Below, in pieces: positions 42,253 through 49,875 of a stretch of 55,379 nucleotides of DNA (the stretch's first letter is position 1; each line of letters starts with the position of its first letter). Origin of the DNA: Burkholderiales bacterium (GTDB lineage: Bacteria; Pseudomonadota; Gammaproteobacteria; Burkholderiales; Casimicrobiaceae); assembly GCA_020851255.1 (NCBI GenBank), contig JADZDA010000150.1:1-55379 (forward strand), read 5' to 3'. A program made the translations under genes and the position numbers. The notes under the pieces are model-generated. The model did no database searches. It was not told where the DNA came from and saw only the letters and a program-made list of their open reading frames with translations.

Positions 42253-43749
42253 TCAACCGCTGGCGCGGCCGAAGCCCTCCTTCTGCAGTTCGGCCTGGTC
42301 GCGCTTGAGCGCGCGCAGTCGTGTCTCGACGATCGAGCTGTCGTAGAAGTTCGCGTCCCCGGCCTTGATCGCGAGCTCGAACTGGTCGATCGCGCCGCGC
42401 AGGTTGCCCTGCCACGCGTAGTACTCGCCCTGGTGCATGTGGTGCTTGAGGCGGCGGTTCTGCGCGGCGTAGGCCTTCGCCGCGGCCCGGTGCAGCAGCC
42501 CGTCCGTGGGGAAGCGCTGGAGCTCGCGCTCGGCGAATTGCGCGGCGTCCGCCGCGCGGCCGGCCTTGAGCAGCGCGTCGGGATAGTCGTAGACGAGCTG
42601 CATCTTGTTGGGATAGCGGGCGAGCGCCGCTTCGAAACGGGCGACGGCGCCGGTCGCGTCGCCCGATTCGAGCAGCACGTGCCCGGCGATCGCCTCGATC
42701 ATCGGATGCGGCGGCGCGGTCCGCTCGAGCGCCGCGAGTTCGGTGCGCGCGCGGGGGAGCTTGCCGTCGCGCAACAGCGCGGCGACCAGGCCGTAGCGGA
42801 CGGCGATCTCGCTGTTGTACTTGCGCTCGGCGATCGCGCCGTCGAACCAGGAGACCGCCTCGTGCGAACGGCCCACGTAACTGCGCAGCAGCGCGCGGAC
42901 CATCTGGAAGTCGAGCGAATCGGCGACCTGCCGGTAGGGGCGGTCGCGCGCGCGCGACTGCGCCTCGGCGATGCGCTCGTAGGTGACCGGGTGCGTGCGC
43001 AGGTACGAGGGGACGCTGCCGTCGGTGAACCGCGACGCCTTCTGCAGGCGTTCCATCAGCGTGGCGGCCGACGCGGCGTCGAACCCGGCGGCCTGCAGGC
43101 GCAGGAAGCCGATCCGGTCGGCTTCGTACTCGTGCTCGCGCGTGAAGTTGAGCTGGGTCTGGATCGCGAGCGCCTGCGCCGACGTGATCGCCGCCCCGAC
43201 CAGGTCGTTGGCCGACGAGGAGTTCGACCGGGCCGCGACCAGCGCGACGGCCAGTGCCGCGAGCGAAAGCAGCAGCGCGTTCTGCTGGCCGGCGATGAGC
43301 CGCGCCATGTGGTTCTGCGTGATGTGCGAGATCTCGTGCGCCAGCACGCTCGCGAGCTCGGACTCGGTCTGCGCGAGCAGGATGAGACCGGTGTTGACGC
43401 CGACGAAGCCGCCCGGGATCGCGAACGCGTTGATCGACGGGTCGGGGACCGCGAAGAACTCGAAGTCGAACCGCGTGTCCGGCCGCGCCGAGACGAGCTT
43501 GCGCCCGAGTTCGTTCAGGTAGTCGTTGACCTCGGGATCCTCGAGGTAGCCTCCGGCCGCGCGCATCTGCTTGACGGCCGTCTCGCCCAGCCGACGCTCC
43601 TGGGCCGGGGTCATCAGCTTCTGCGCCGAGTCGCCGAGGTCGGGCAGCCCCTGGGCGAGCGGCCACGGCCCGGCGGGCAGCGCCGCGACGGCCGCGGCGA
43701 GGATCGCGACCAGGGCGCGCCTCGGGCGGGTGGTCACGGGGCGGATCAT
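42253..43749 (-). CDS. M48 family metalloprotease with TPR region (BepA-like)
   Basis: A 498-residue periplasmic protease. The signal peptide (RRALVAILAAAVAALPAGPW) is followed by an M48 domain with the zinc motif LAHEISHITQNH (H138, E139, H142) and the third-ligand region TREHEYEADRIGF. The C-terminal half is helical TPR-like repeats (for example AVARFEAALARYPNKMQLVY). BepA-type proteases with this layout degrade or help assemble outer-membrane proteins such as LptD. It lies 61 bp upstream of macA on the same strand, so it may be co-transcribed with the efflux system. A second hydrophobic segment (ALLLSLAALAVALVAA) follows the zinc motif. Confidence 0.93.
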   Translation of the reverse strand: MIRPVTTRPRRALVAILAAAVAALPAGPWPLAQGLPDLGDSAQKLMTPAQERRLGETAVKQMRAAGGYLEDPEVNDYLNELGRKLVSARPDTRFDFEFFAVPDPSINAFAIPGGFVGVNTGLILLAQTESELASVLAHEISHITQNHMARLIAGQQNALLLSLAALAVALVAARSNSSSANDLVGAAITSAQALAIQTQLNFTREHEYEADRIGFLRLQAAGFDAASAATLMERLQKASRFTDGSVPSYLRTHPVTYERIAEAQSRARDRPYRQVADSLDFQMVRALLRSYVGRSHEAVSWFDGAIAERKYNSEIAVRYGLVAALLRDGKLPRARTELAALERTAPPHPMIEAIAGHVLLESGDATGAVARFEAALARYPNKMQLVYDYPDALLKAGRAADAAQFAERELQRFPTDGLLHRAAAKAYAAQNRRLKHHMHQGEYYAWQGNLRGAIDQFELAIKAGDANFYDSSIVETRLRALKRDQAELQKEGFGRASG

Positions 43750-43860
43750 CGGGAGGCCGGGCGGAGGGGGTACTGTCTCGGGGTGTCGGGTCGGCCGGGG
43801 GCCGTCGGGGACGTCGGGCCGGCGGGGTTGCGCCGCCGCCGCTCGTCACGGTCGACCCGC

Positions 43861-43869
43861 TGCTATGAT
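43861..43869 (+). promoter_or_regulatory. candidate extended -10 promoter of moaC
   Basis: TGC-TATGAT: a TGn extension plus a hexamer matching TATAAT at five of six positions, 81 bp before the moaC ATG. No convincing -35 is present. Confidence 0.45.
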
Positions 43870-43899
43870 GCCTGCGGGGCCGCCGGAGTTCATCGCATC

Positions 43900-43913
43900 C
43901 GCGGAATTCCGCG
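43900..43913. repeat. 14-bp perfect palindrome in the moaC leader
   Basis: CGCGGAATTCCGCG, flanked on both sides by GCATCCGC direct repeats. It falls between the candidate promoter and the moaC start, so it would be in the 5' untranslated RNA or act as an operator. Confidence 0.4.
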
Positions 43914-43949
43914 CATCCGCATCGTCGACCCGCCCCCGACTCCGACGAC

Positions 43950-44510
43950 ATGACCCGACCGATCGCCAAGTCCACGCGCCCCGGGCGCCCCCGTGGCGCC
44001 GGCGCGGCCCCGCCGTCGGGCCCCGCGGCCGGGCCAGCGCATTTTACCCACTTCGACGGATCGGGGCAGGCGCACATGGTCGACGTGGGCGCGAAGCCGG
44101 CGACCCAGCGCCTCGCACGGGCGGGCGGGCGGATCGTCATGCGGCCGGAGACCCTCGCGCTGGTGCGCGACGGAACCGCAAGCAAGGGCGACGTGCTCGG
44201 CGTGGCCCGGGTCGCCGCGATCCAGGGGGCGAAGCGCGCGTCCGACCTGATTCCGCTGTGCCACCCGATCGCGCTGACCCGGGTCGCGGTCGAGTTCCGG
44301 CTCGATCCGGTCGCCTCGGCGGTCGAGATCGAGGTCACCGCGCAGACCGAGGGCCGGACCGGCGTCGAGATGGAGGCGCTGGCCGCGGTCGGGGCCGGAC
44401 TCCTCACCGTCTACGACATGTGCAAGGCGGTCGATCGCGGCATGCGGATCGACGCGATCCGACTGCTGGAGAAGCGCGGCGGCAAATCCGGCGCATGGCG
44501 GGGCGAGTGA
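43950..44510 (+). CDS. moaC: cyclic pyranopterin monophosphate synthase MoaC
   Basis: A 186-residue protein. The conserved core starts [20 protein letters not shown] and contains [54 protein letters not shown] and [14 protein letters not shown] with the catalytic Lys/Asp. MoaC converts the MoaA product into cyclic pyranopterin monophosphate in molybdenum cofactor synthesis. About 30 residues of basic/Pro-rich sequence precede the core ([15 protein letters not shown]), longer than usual; no later ATG precedes the core, so the start is kept. No other mo genes adjoin it. Confidence 0.95.
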   Translation: MTRPIAKSTRPGRPRGAGAAPPSGPAAGPAHFTHFDGSGQAHMVDVGAKPATQRLARAGGRIVMRPETLALVRDGTASKGDVLGVARVAAIQGAKRASDLIPLCHPIALTRVAVEFRLDPVASAVEIEVTAQTEGRTGVEMEALAAVGAGLLTVYDMCKAVDRGMRIDAIRLLEKRGGKSGAWRGE

Positions 44511-44549
44511 CCGCCGCCGCCGGGGACCGCCGGCCCGCGGGCGGGCCGT

Positions 44550-44593
44550 AGTGGTCCGGCCACTTGACCCTTGGACCGTGGCACCGGTAGAGT
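44550..44593 (+). promoter_or_regulatory. candidate promoter and GntR-type operator of the uronate operon
   Basis: The inverted repeat AGTGG-TCCGG-CCACT (44550-44564; it contains TGGTCCGGCCA, similar to FadR-subfamily sites) overlaps the upstream edge of a -35 TTGACC (44564-44569). An 18-bp spacer leads to TAGAGT (44588-44593, four of six). The GntR gene starts 95 bp further on. Binding by the downstream GntR protein would block or modulate this promoter. Confidence 0.5.
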
Positions 44594-44687
44594 CGCCGGA
44601 CTCGCGCGGCCGCGGCGGGAACGCCGCGCGGCCCGCCGGTGGGCACCTCCGGTGCGCAGCGGCCGAGCCCCCCGTCCCGGAGCCCCC

Positions 44688-45449
44688 GTGCCGCTGACCC
44701 AGGTCGAAACGCAGCGCCTGTACCGGCGGATCGCCGGCCAGATCGCCGCGATGATCGACCGCGGCGAATTCGTCGCCGGCGCCCGCCTGCCGCCCGAGCG
44801 CGAACTCGCGCGCGAACTCGGCGTGTCGCGGACGTCGGTGCGCGAGGCGATCATCTCGCTGGAAATCGCCGGCCGGGTCGAGGTGCGCGTCGGCAACGGC
44901 ATATTCGTGCGCCGGACCGGGCCGGCGAAACCGGCGGCCGGCGACGACGGCCCCGGGCCGTTCGATCTCCTGTCGGCGCGCGCGATGATCGAGGGCGAGA
45001 TCGCGGCGTCGGCGGCGAAGCGCGTCCGGCGCGCGGACCTGGACGCGCTGCGCGAGACCATCGCCGACATGCGCGACGCCGGCGACGACGCCGCCCGCCG
45101 CAACGCGGCCGACCGTGCGTTCCACCTGCGCATCGCCGAGGCGACGAAGAACGGCGCGCTGGCGCAGGTCGTCGCGTCGCTGTGGGAACAGCGCGGCGGC
45201 GAGCTGTGGACGCGCATCGAGGGTCATTTCCACACACCGGCGTTGCGTGCGCGCACGGCCGACGACCATACGGCGATCGTCGCCGCGCTCGAGGCCGGCG
45301 ATCCGGACCGGGCGCGCGCCGCCATGCATCGACATCTGGCGCGCGTCGCGCGCGAGTTCCAGCGACGGCTGGAGCCGGAGGGCGCAGCGCGCCGTTCGGC
45401 CACCGGCCCCGATTCCCGGACCGTCCGCGCCGACCGGCGCGCCCATTGA
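44688..45449 (+). CDS. GntR/FadR-family transcriptional regulator (FCD domain)
   Basis: A 253-residue protein with an N-terminal winged helix, LYRRIAGQIAAMIDRGEFVA then LPPERELARELGVSRTSVRE, and a C-terminal all-helical FCD ligand domain with SARAMIEGEIAASAAKRV, RAFHLRIAEATKN and DDHTAIVAALEAGD, whose Asp/His residues bind metal in this family. The GTG at 44688 gives the family start (VPLTQVETQRLYRRI); an upstream in-frame start would lie inside the promoter. The gene runs straight into a TRAP transporter and uronate catabolic genes, so it is probably the ExuR/UxuR-like regulator of this operon, with a hexuronate or derivative as ligand. Confidence 0.92.
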   Translation: MPLTQVETQRLYRRIAGQIAAMIDRGEFVAGARLPPERELARELGVSRTSVREAIISLEIAGRVEVRVGNGIFVRRTGPAKPAAGDDGPGPFDLLSARAMIEGEIAASAAKRVRRADLDALRETIADMRDAGDDAARRNAADRAFHLRIAEATKNGALAQVVASLWEQRGGELWTRIEGHFHTPALRARTADDHTAIVAALEAGDPDRARAAMHRHLARVAREFQRRLEPEGAARRSATGPDSRTVRADRRAH

Positions 45450-45455
45450 AGGAGG
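45449..45455 (+). promoter_or_regulatory. strong Shine-Dalgarno of the TRAP binding-protein gene
   Basis: AAGGAGG overlaps the last base of the gntR stop codon, 9 bases before the ATG at 45465. It is one of the best matches to the anti-Shine-Dalgarno sequence in the window and fits the high expression needed for a periplasmic binding protein. Confidence 0.75.
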
Positions 45456-45464
45456 AAGACGACG

Positions 45465-46445
45465 ATGAACCCGATTCCGAAGACCCTGGCGCGGACCCTG
45501 GCGGCCCTCGCCGTCGCCGCGCTGTGCCTGCCGGCCGCCGCGCGGGAATTCCGCTCGGCGGACGTCCATCCGGAGGATTACCCGACCGTGATGGCCGTCA
45601 AGCACATGAGCGAGACGATCAAGCAGAAGACCGGCGGCAGGCACTCGATCCGCGTCTACACCGGCAACCAGCTGGGCGGGGAGAAGGACACGATCGAGCA
45701 GACGCGCATCGGCGCGCTCGACTTCGTCCGGATCAACGTCGCGCCGATGAACAACATCTGCCCGACGACGATGGTGCCGACGATGCCGTTCCTGTTCCGC
45801 TCGAAGGACCACATGCGCAAGGTTCTCGACGGTCCGGTCGGCGACGAGATCCTCAGGAGCTGCGAGTCGCAGGGCTTCGTCGGCCTGGCGTTCTACGACT
45901 CGGGTTCGCGCTCGCTCTACACGGTCAAGAAGCCGGTGAAGTCGCTCGCCGACGCCAAGGGCATGAAGATCCGGGTCCAGCAATCCGACCTCTGGGTCGC
46001 GCTGCTGCAGGCGATGGGCGCGAACGCGACGCCGATGCCCTACGGCGAAGTCTACACCGCGCTCAAGACCGGCCTGGTCGACGGCGCCGAGAACAACTGG
46101 CCTTCCTACGACACGAGCAAGCACCACGAGGTCGCCAAGTTCTACTCGGTCACCGAGCATTCGATGGCGCCGGAGATGCTGCTCATGTCCAAGAAGGTCT
46201 GGGACTCGCTGACCCCCGACGAGCAGAAGATCTTCCGCCAGGCGGCGAAGGAGTCGGTGCCGGTGATGCGCAAGCTCTGGGACGAGAAGGAGCGCGCCTC
46301 GCGCGAGCTGGTCGTCAAGGGCGGGGCGCAGATCATCGAGGTCGACAAGAAGTCGTTCCAGGACGCGATGAAGCCGGTCTACGACAAGTTCATCACCGAT
46401 CCGAAGCTCAAGGAGATGGTGAGCCGCGTCCAGGCGACGAACTGA
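45465..46445 (+). CDS. TRAP transporter substrate-binding protein (DctP family)
   Basis: A 326-residue periplasmic protein. Its signal peptide ([19 protein letters not shown]) is followed by a DctP fold: [60 protein letters not shown] (with the conserved carboxylate-clamping Arg), [20 protein letters not shown] and [20 protein letters not shown]. The RVQQSDLW and [12 protein letters not shown] patterns resemble binding proteins assigned to hexuronates. The downstream uronate enzymes agree, so glucuronate or galacturonate is the most likely ligand. Confidence 0.93.
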   Translation: MNPIPKTLARTLAALAVAALCLPAAAREFRSADVHPEDYPTVMAVKHMSETIKQKTGGRHSIRVYTGNQLGGEKDTIEQTRIGALDFVRINVAPMNNICPTTMVPTMPFLFRSKDHMRKVLDGPVGDEILRSCESQGFVGLAFYDSGSRSLYTVKKPVKSLADAKGMKIRVQQSDLWVALLQAMGANATPMPYGEVYTALKTGLVDGAENNWPSYDTSKHHEVAKFYSVTEHSMAPEMLLMSKKVWDSLTPDEQKIFRQAAKESVPVMRKLWDEKERASRELVVKGGAQIIEVDKKSFQDAMKPVYDKFITDPKLKEMVSRVQATN

Positions 46446-46461
46446 CGCGGAACCGGGACCG

Positions 46462-46485
46462 GGCCGGCCGGATCTCCGGCCGGCC
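46462..46485 (+). repeat. strong intercistronic hairpin between dctP-like and dctQ-like genes
   Basis: GGCCGGCCGGA and TCCGGCCGGCC are perfectly complementary with only TC between them (in practice a 9-bp stem with a 6-base loop). There is no T-run. Such hairpins after a binding-protein gene commonly protect the upstream mRNA and reduce downstream expression, setting a binding-protein excess over the membrane subunits. Confidence 0.65.
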
Positions 46486-46533
46486 GGCGCGGCCGGCGGC
46501 GCCGGCGGCCGTCGCGCGAGGGGAGGGGATCTC

Positions 46534-47025
46534 ATGATGCTCACGCGGGTGAACCGCGCGCTCGCCGTGGCCGGCATGGCGGTGGCGATCGTTGGATTGT
46601 GGACGATCACGCTGCTGGTCGCCTGGCAGGTGTTCGGGCGCTACGTGATGAACGACACGCCCACCTGGGCGGAGAGCCTGACGCTGGTGCTGGTCCTCTA
46701 CGTCGCGTTGATCGGCGCCGCGGTCGGCGTGCGCGACGCCGGCCACATCGGCATGGAATCGCTGCTCGTGCTGGTCTCCGAACCGGTCCGGGTCAAGCTC
46801 GAAATCGTCATCTACGCGCTGGTCGGCGTGTTCGGCGCGATGATGCTCTGGTACGGCGGGGGCCTCACCGCCGGCGTGCTGTCGTACAAGATCCCGACGC
46901 TGGGCATCTCCGAGGGCTTCCACTACGCGCCGCTGATGGTCTCCGGCGCGCTGATCGCGCTGTTCTCGGTCGAGCACGTCATCGCGCTCGGGCGCGGCGA
47001 GGTCGTGGAGCCGGCATGGCACTGA
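46534..47025 (+). CDS. TRAP transporter small permease (DctQ)
   Basis: A 163-residue inner-membrane protein with four hydrophobic segments: LAVAGMAVAIVGLWTITLLV (TM1), LTLVLVLYVALIGAAVGVRD (TM2), LEIVIYALVGVFGAMMLWYG (TM3), LMVSGALIALFSVEHVIALG (TM4). It has DctQ hallmarks RYVMNDTPTWAESLTLVL and the GHIGMESL motif after TM2. A GGGGAGGGG stretch before the ATG is a good ribosome-binding site. The last ten bases overlap the DctM gene. Confidence 0.93.
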   Translation: MMLTRVNRALAVAGMAVAIVGLWTITLLVAWQVFGRYVMNDTPTWAESLTLVLVLYVALIGAAVGVRDAGHIGMESLLVLVSEPVRVKLEIVIYALVGVFGAMMLWYGGGLTAGVLSYKIPTLGISEGFHYAPLMVSGALIALFSVEHVIALGRGEVVEPAWH

Positions 47026-48305
47026 CGATCCTCTGCGTCTCGTTCCTGCTGTTCCTGATCCTGGGCGTGCCGGTCGCCTTCGCGATCGGGCTCTCGGCCG
47101 TCTGCACGATCCTCTACGAGGGACTGCCGACGCTGGTCATCTTCCAGCGGATGATGTCCGGCATGAACGTGTTCAGCTTCCTGGCGATCCCGTTCTTCAT
47201 CTTCGCCGGCGAGCTGATGCTGCATGGCGGCATCGCCGACAAGATCGTCGACTTCGCCAAGAAACTCGTCGGCAACGTCCGCGGCGGACTGGGCATGTCC
47301 AACGTGATCGCCTGCACGCTGTTCGGCGGCATCTCGGGCTCGCCGGTCGCCGACGTGTCGGCGATGGGATCGGTGATGATCCCGCAGATGAAGAAGGAGG
47401 GCTACGACGCCGACTACGCGGTCAACGTCACGACGCACGCCGCGCTGGTCGGCGCGCTGACGCCGACGTCGCACAACATGATCATCTATTCGCTCGCCGC
47501 CGGCGGGAAGGTGTCGATCGGCGCGCTGATCCTCGCCGGCGTGCTGCCGACGATCGTGCTCGCGATCTGCATGCTGGTCGCGGCGTACTGGGTGGCGGTG
47601 CAGCGCGGGTACCCGCGCGGGACCTGGAACGGCTGGGGCGCGGTCGGCGGCTCGTTCGTGCGGGCGATGCCGGGGCTCGCGGTCGCGATCATCATCATCT
47701 GGGGGATACTCTCGGGCGTGTTCACCGCGACCGAGTCCGCGTCGATCGCGGTGATCTACGCGATCCTGGTCACGACGTTCGGCTACCGGACGATGTCGCG
47801 CGAGAAGTTCCTGAAGGCGAGCGCGAAGGCGGTCAAGACCACCGGCGTCGTCCTGCTGCTGATCGGGGTGTCGGCGACCTTCCAGTACCTGATCGGCCTC
47901 TACCAGGTCGCGCACCTGACCGGCGAGTGGATGGCGACGATCTCGACCAATCCCTGGATGGTCTTCCTGCTGATCAACATCATCCTGTTCCTGCTCGGCA
48001 CGTTCATGGACATGGCGAGCACGATCCTGATCTGCACGCCGATCTTCCTGCCGATCGCCCAGCAGTACGGGATGGACCCGGTCCAGTTCGGCATCGTCAT
48101 GCTGGTCAACTGCGCGCTCGGGCTCAACACGCCGCCGGTCGGCACCACCCAGTTCGTCGGCTGCGCGATCGGCGAGATCTCGGTCGGGCAGGTGATGCGC
48201 ACGATCCTGCCGTTCTACGGCGCCTTGACCGCGGCGCTGTTCGCCGTGACCTACGTGCCGGCGTTCTCGCTGTGGCTGCCCCGCCTGGGCGGCTATCTCA
48301 ACTGA
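47016..48305 (+). CDS. TRAP transporter large permease (DctM)
   Basis: A 429-residue protein with about 12 membrane segments. It has the DctM motifs LGVPVAFAIGLSAVCTILYE, FLAIPFFIFAGELMLHGGIA, FGGISGSPVADVSAMGSVMI, SHNMIIYSLAAGG, FTATESASIAVIYA and GLNTPPVGTTQFVGCAIGE. It is the Na+- or H+-driven channel subunit that moves the substrate delivered by the DctP protein. The ATG at 47016 lies within the end of the DctQ gene (10-base overlap), a usual TRAP arrangement. Confidence 0.95.
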   Translation: MALTILCVSFLLFLILGVPVAFAIGLSAVCTILYEGLPTLVIFQRMMSGMNVFSFLAIPFFIFAGELMLHGGIADKIVDFAKKLVGNVRGGLGMSNVIACTLFGGISGSPVADVSAMGSVMIPQMKKEGYDADYAVNVTTHAALVGALTPTSHNMIIYSLAAGGKVSIGALILAGVLPTIVLAICMLVAAYWVAVQRGYPRGTWNGWGAVGGSFVRAMPGLAVAIIIIWGILSGVFTATESASIAVIYAILVTTFGYRTMSREKFLKASAKAVKTTGVVLLLIGVSATFQYLIGLYQVAHLTGEWMATISTNPWMVFLLINIILFLLGTFMDMASTILICTPIFLPIAQQYGMDPVQFGIVMLVNCALGLNTPPVGTTQFVGCAIGEISVGQVMRTILPFYGALTAALFAVTYVPAFSLWLPRLGGYLN

Positions 48306-48308
48306 CCG

Positions 48309-49799
48309 ATGGCCCCGTCGGCGCCCCGGCTGACGCTCGCGACGCTCGACCGCGTTCCCGCCGACGTCGCGCGGCCGGGCTACGATCCCGCGTCGGTCGG
48401 TGTCGGCATCGTCCACCTGGGGCTGGGCGCGTTCCACCGGGCGCACCAGGCGGTGGTCACCGACTCGCTGCTCGCGCACGATCCGCGCTGGGGCGTCTGC
48501 GGCGTCTCGCTGAAGACGCCGAGGTCCACGCAGGCGCTCGCGCAGCAGGACGGCCTTTACACGCTGCTCGTGAAGGACCCGTCCGGCGTCGAGGCCCGCG
48601 TGATCGGCGCGGTGCGGGAGACCTTGTACGCACCGGCCGATCCGTCCGCGCTGGTGACGCGGATGGCCGATCCGCGGGTGCACGTAATCACGCTGACCGT
48701 GACCGAGAAGGGTTATTGCCACGATCCGGCGACCGGGCGGCTCGATCTCGATCATCCGGACATCCGTCACGACCTCGCGAACCCGGCCGCACCCCGATCG
48801 GCCGTCGGGCTCCTGGTCGCGGCGCTCGACGCGCGCCGTGCGAACGCCACCGGCCCGCTCAACGTCGTGTGCTGCGACAACCTGCCGCACAACGGCCGGG
48901 TCGTCGAGGGACTGGTCGCGAGTTTCGCCGCGGCGCGCTCGGCGGACCTGGCCGAGTGGATCGCCCGGCACGCGGCGTTTCCGTGCACGATGGTCGACCG
49001 GATCGTCCCGGCGACCACCGACGCCGACGTGGCCGAGGTCCGCCGGCGCCTGGGGCTGGACGACGCCGCGCCGGTCGTCGCCGAACCCTTCCTGCAGTGG
49101 GTGATCGAGAACCGCTACGCCGCGCCGCGCCCGGCATGGGAGAACGCGGGTGCGGAGATCGTCGCCGACGTCGCCCCGTACGAGACGATGAAGCTCAGGC
49201 TGCTCAACGGAAGCCACTCGACGCTCGCCTACCTCGGTTTCCTCGCCGGCCACGTCACCATCGCACAGGCCGCGACCGATCCCGCGCTGCGCCGCCTGGT
49301 CGAGCGCATGATGGCCGAGGAGATCGCGCCGACGCTCGGCGTCCCGCCGGGCGTCGATCTGGCGCGCTACCGGGCGACGCTGCTCGAACGGTTCCGCAAT
49401 CCGGCGCTGCCCCATCGTACCGCGCAGGTCGCGATGGACGGCTCGCAGAAGCTTCCCCAGCGGCTGCTCGGCACGATCCGCGACCGTCTCGCGGGCGGCG
49501 GGTCGGTGCGCCATCTCGCGCTCGCGGTCGCCGGCTGGATGCGCTACGCGACCGGCGTCGACGAGCACGGCGCGCCGATCGCCGTGAGCGATCCGATGGC
49601 CGGCCGGCTCGCGCAGGCCGCCGCGTCGGCGCGAGGCGATCCGTCGCGCCTCGCGCGTGCCTATTTCGCGATTCCCGAGATCTTCGGCACCGACCTGCCG
49701 GCGAAGACCGAATTCGTCGCGGCGGTCAGCGCCGATCTCTGCTCGCTCCTCGAGCGCGGCGCGGACGCGACGGTCGCCCGCCACGTCGCTTTGTCCTGA
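48309..49799 (+). CDS. uxuB: mannitol dehydrogenase family protein, probable fructuronate reductase
   Basis: A 496-residue polyol dehydrogenase. The N-terminal Rossmann domain begins GVGIVHLGLGAFHRAHQAVV and continues WGVCGVSLKTPRSTQALAQQ. NVVCCDNLPHNGRVVEGLV and the catalytic region ETMKLRLLNGSHSTLAYLGF (Lys and NGxH) follow. The family reduces D-fructuronate to D-mannonate with NADH (UxuB), or oxidises mannitol. The gene is 3 bp after the TRAP permease gene and is followed by glucuronate isomerase, whose product is D-fructuronate, so fructuronate reductase is the favoured role. Confidence 0.9.
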   Translation: MAPSAPRLTLATLDRVPADVARPGYDPASVGVGIVHLGLGAFHRAHQAVVTDSLLAHDPRWGVCGVSLKTPRSTQALAQQDGLYTLLVKDPSGVEARVIGAVRETLYAPADPSALVTRMADPRVHVITLTVTEKGYCHDPATGRLDLDHPDIRHDLANPAAPRSAVGLLVAALDARRANATGPLNVVCCDNLPHNGRVVEGLVASFAAARSADLAEWIARHAAFPCTMVDRIVPATTDADVAEVRRRLGLDDAAPVVAEPFLQWVIENRYAAPRPAWENAGAEIVADVAPYETMKLRLLNGSHSTLAYLGFLAGHVTIAQAATDPALRRLVERMMAEEIAPTLGVPPGVDLARYRATLLERFRNPALPHRTAQVAMDGSQKLPQRLLGTIRDRLAGGGSVRHLALAVAGWMRYATGVDEHGAPIAVSDPMAGRLAQAAASARGDPSRLARAYFAIPEIFGTDLPAKTEFVAAVSADLCSLLERGADATVARHVALS

Positions 49800-49875
49800 T
49801 CGCTCGATCGGGCCCGACGGTCGAGCGCCCCTCCGCACGGCCCCGCGCCCGCCCGACGCTCCCGAACACGCCCCG

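Noticed and set aside
46923-49838. A 971-codon minus-strand open frame across dctQ, dctM and uxuB
   Set aside because: It is opposite three well-supported genes, its composition is Arg/Asp/His-rich and it shows no motif.
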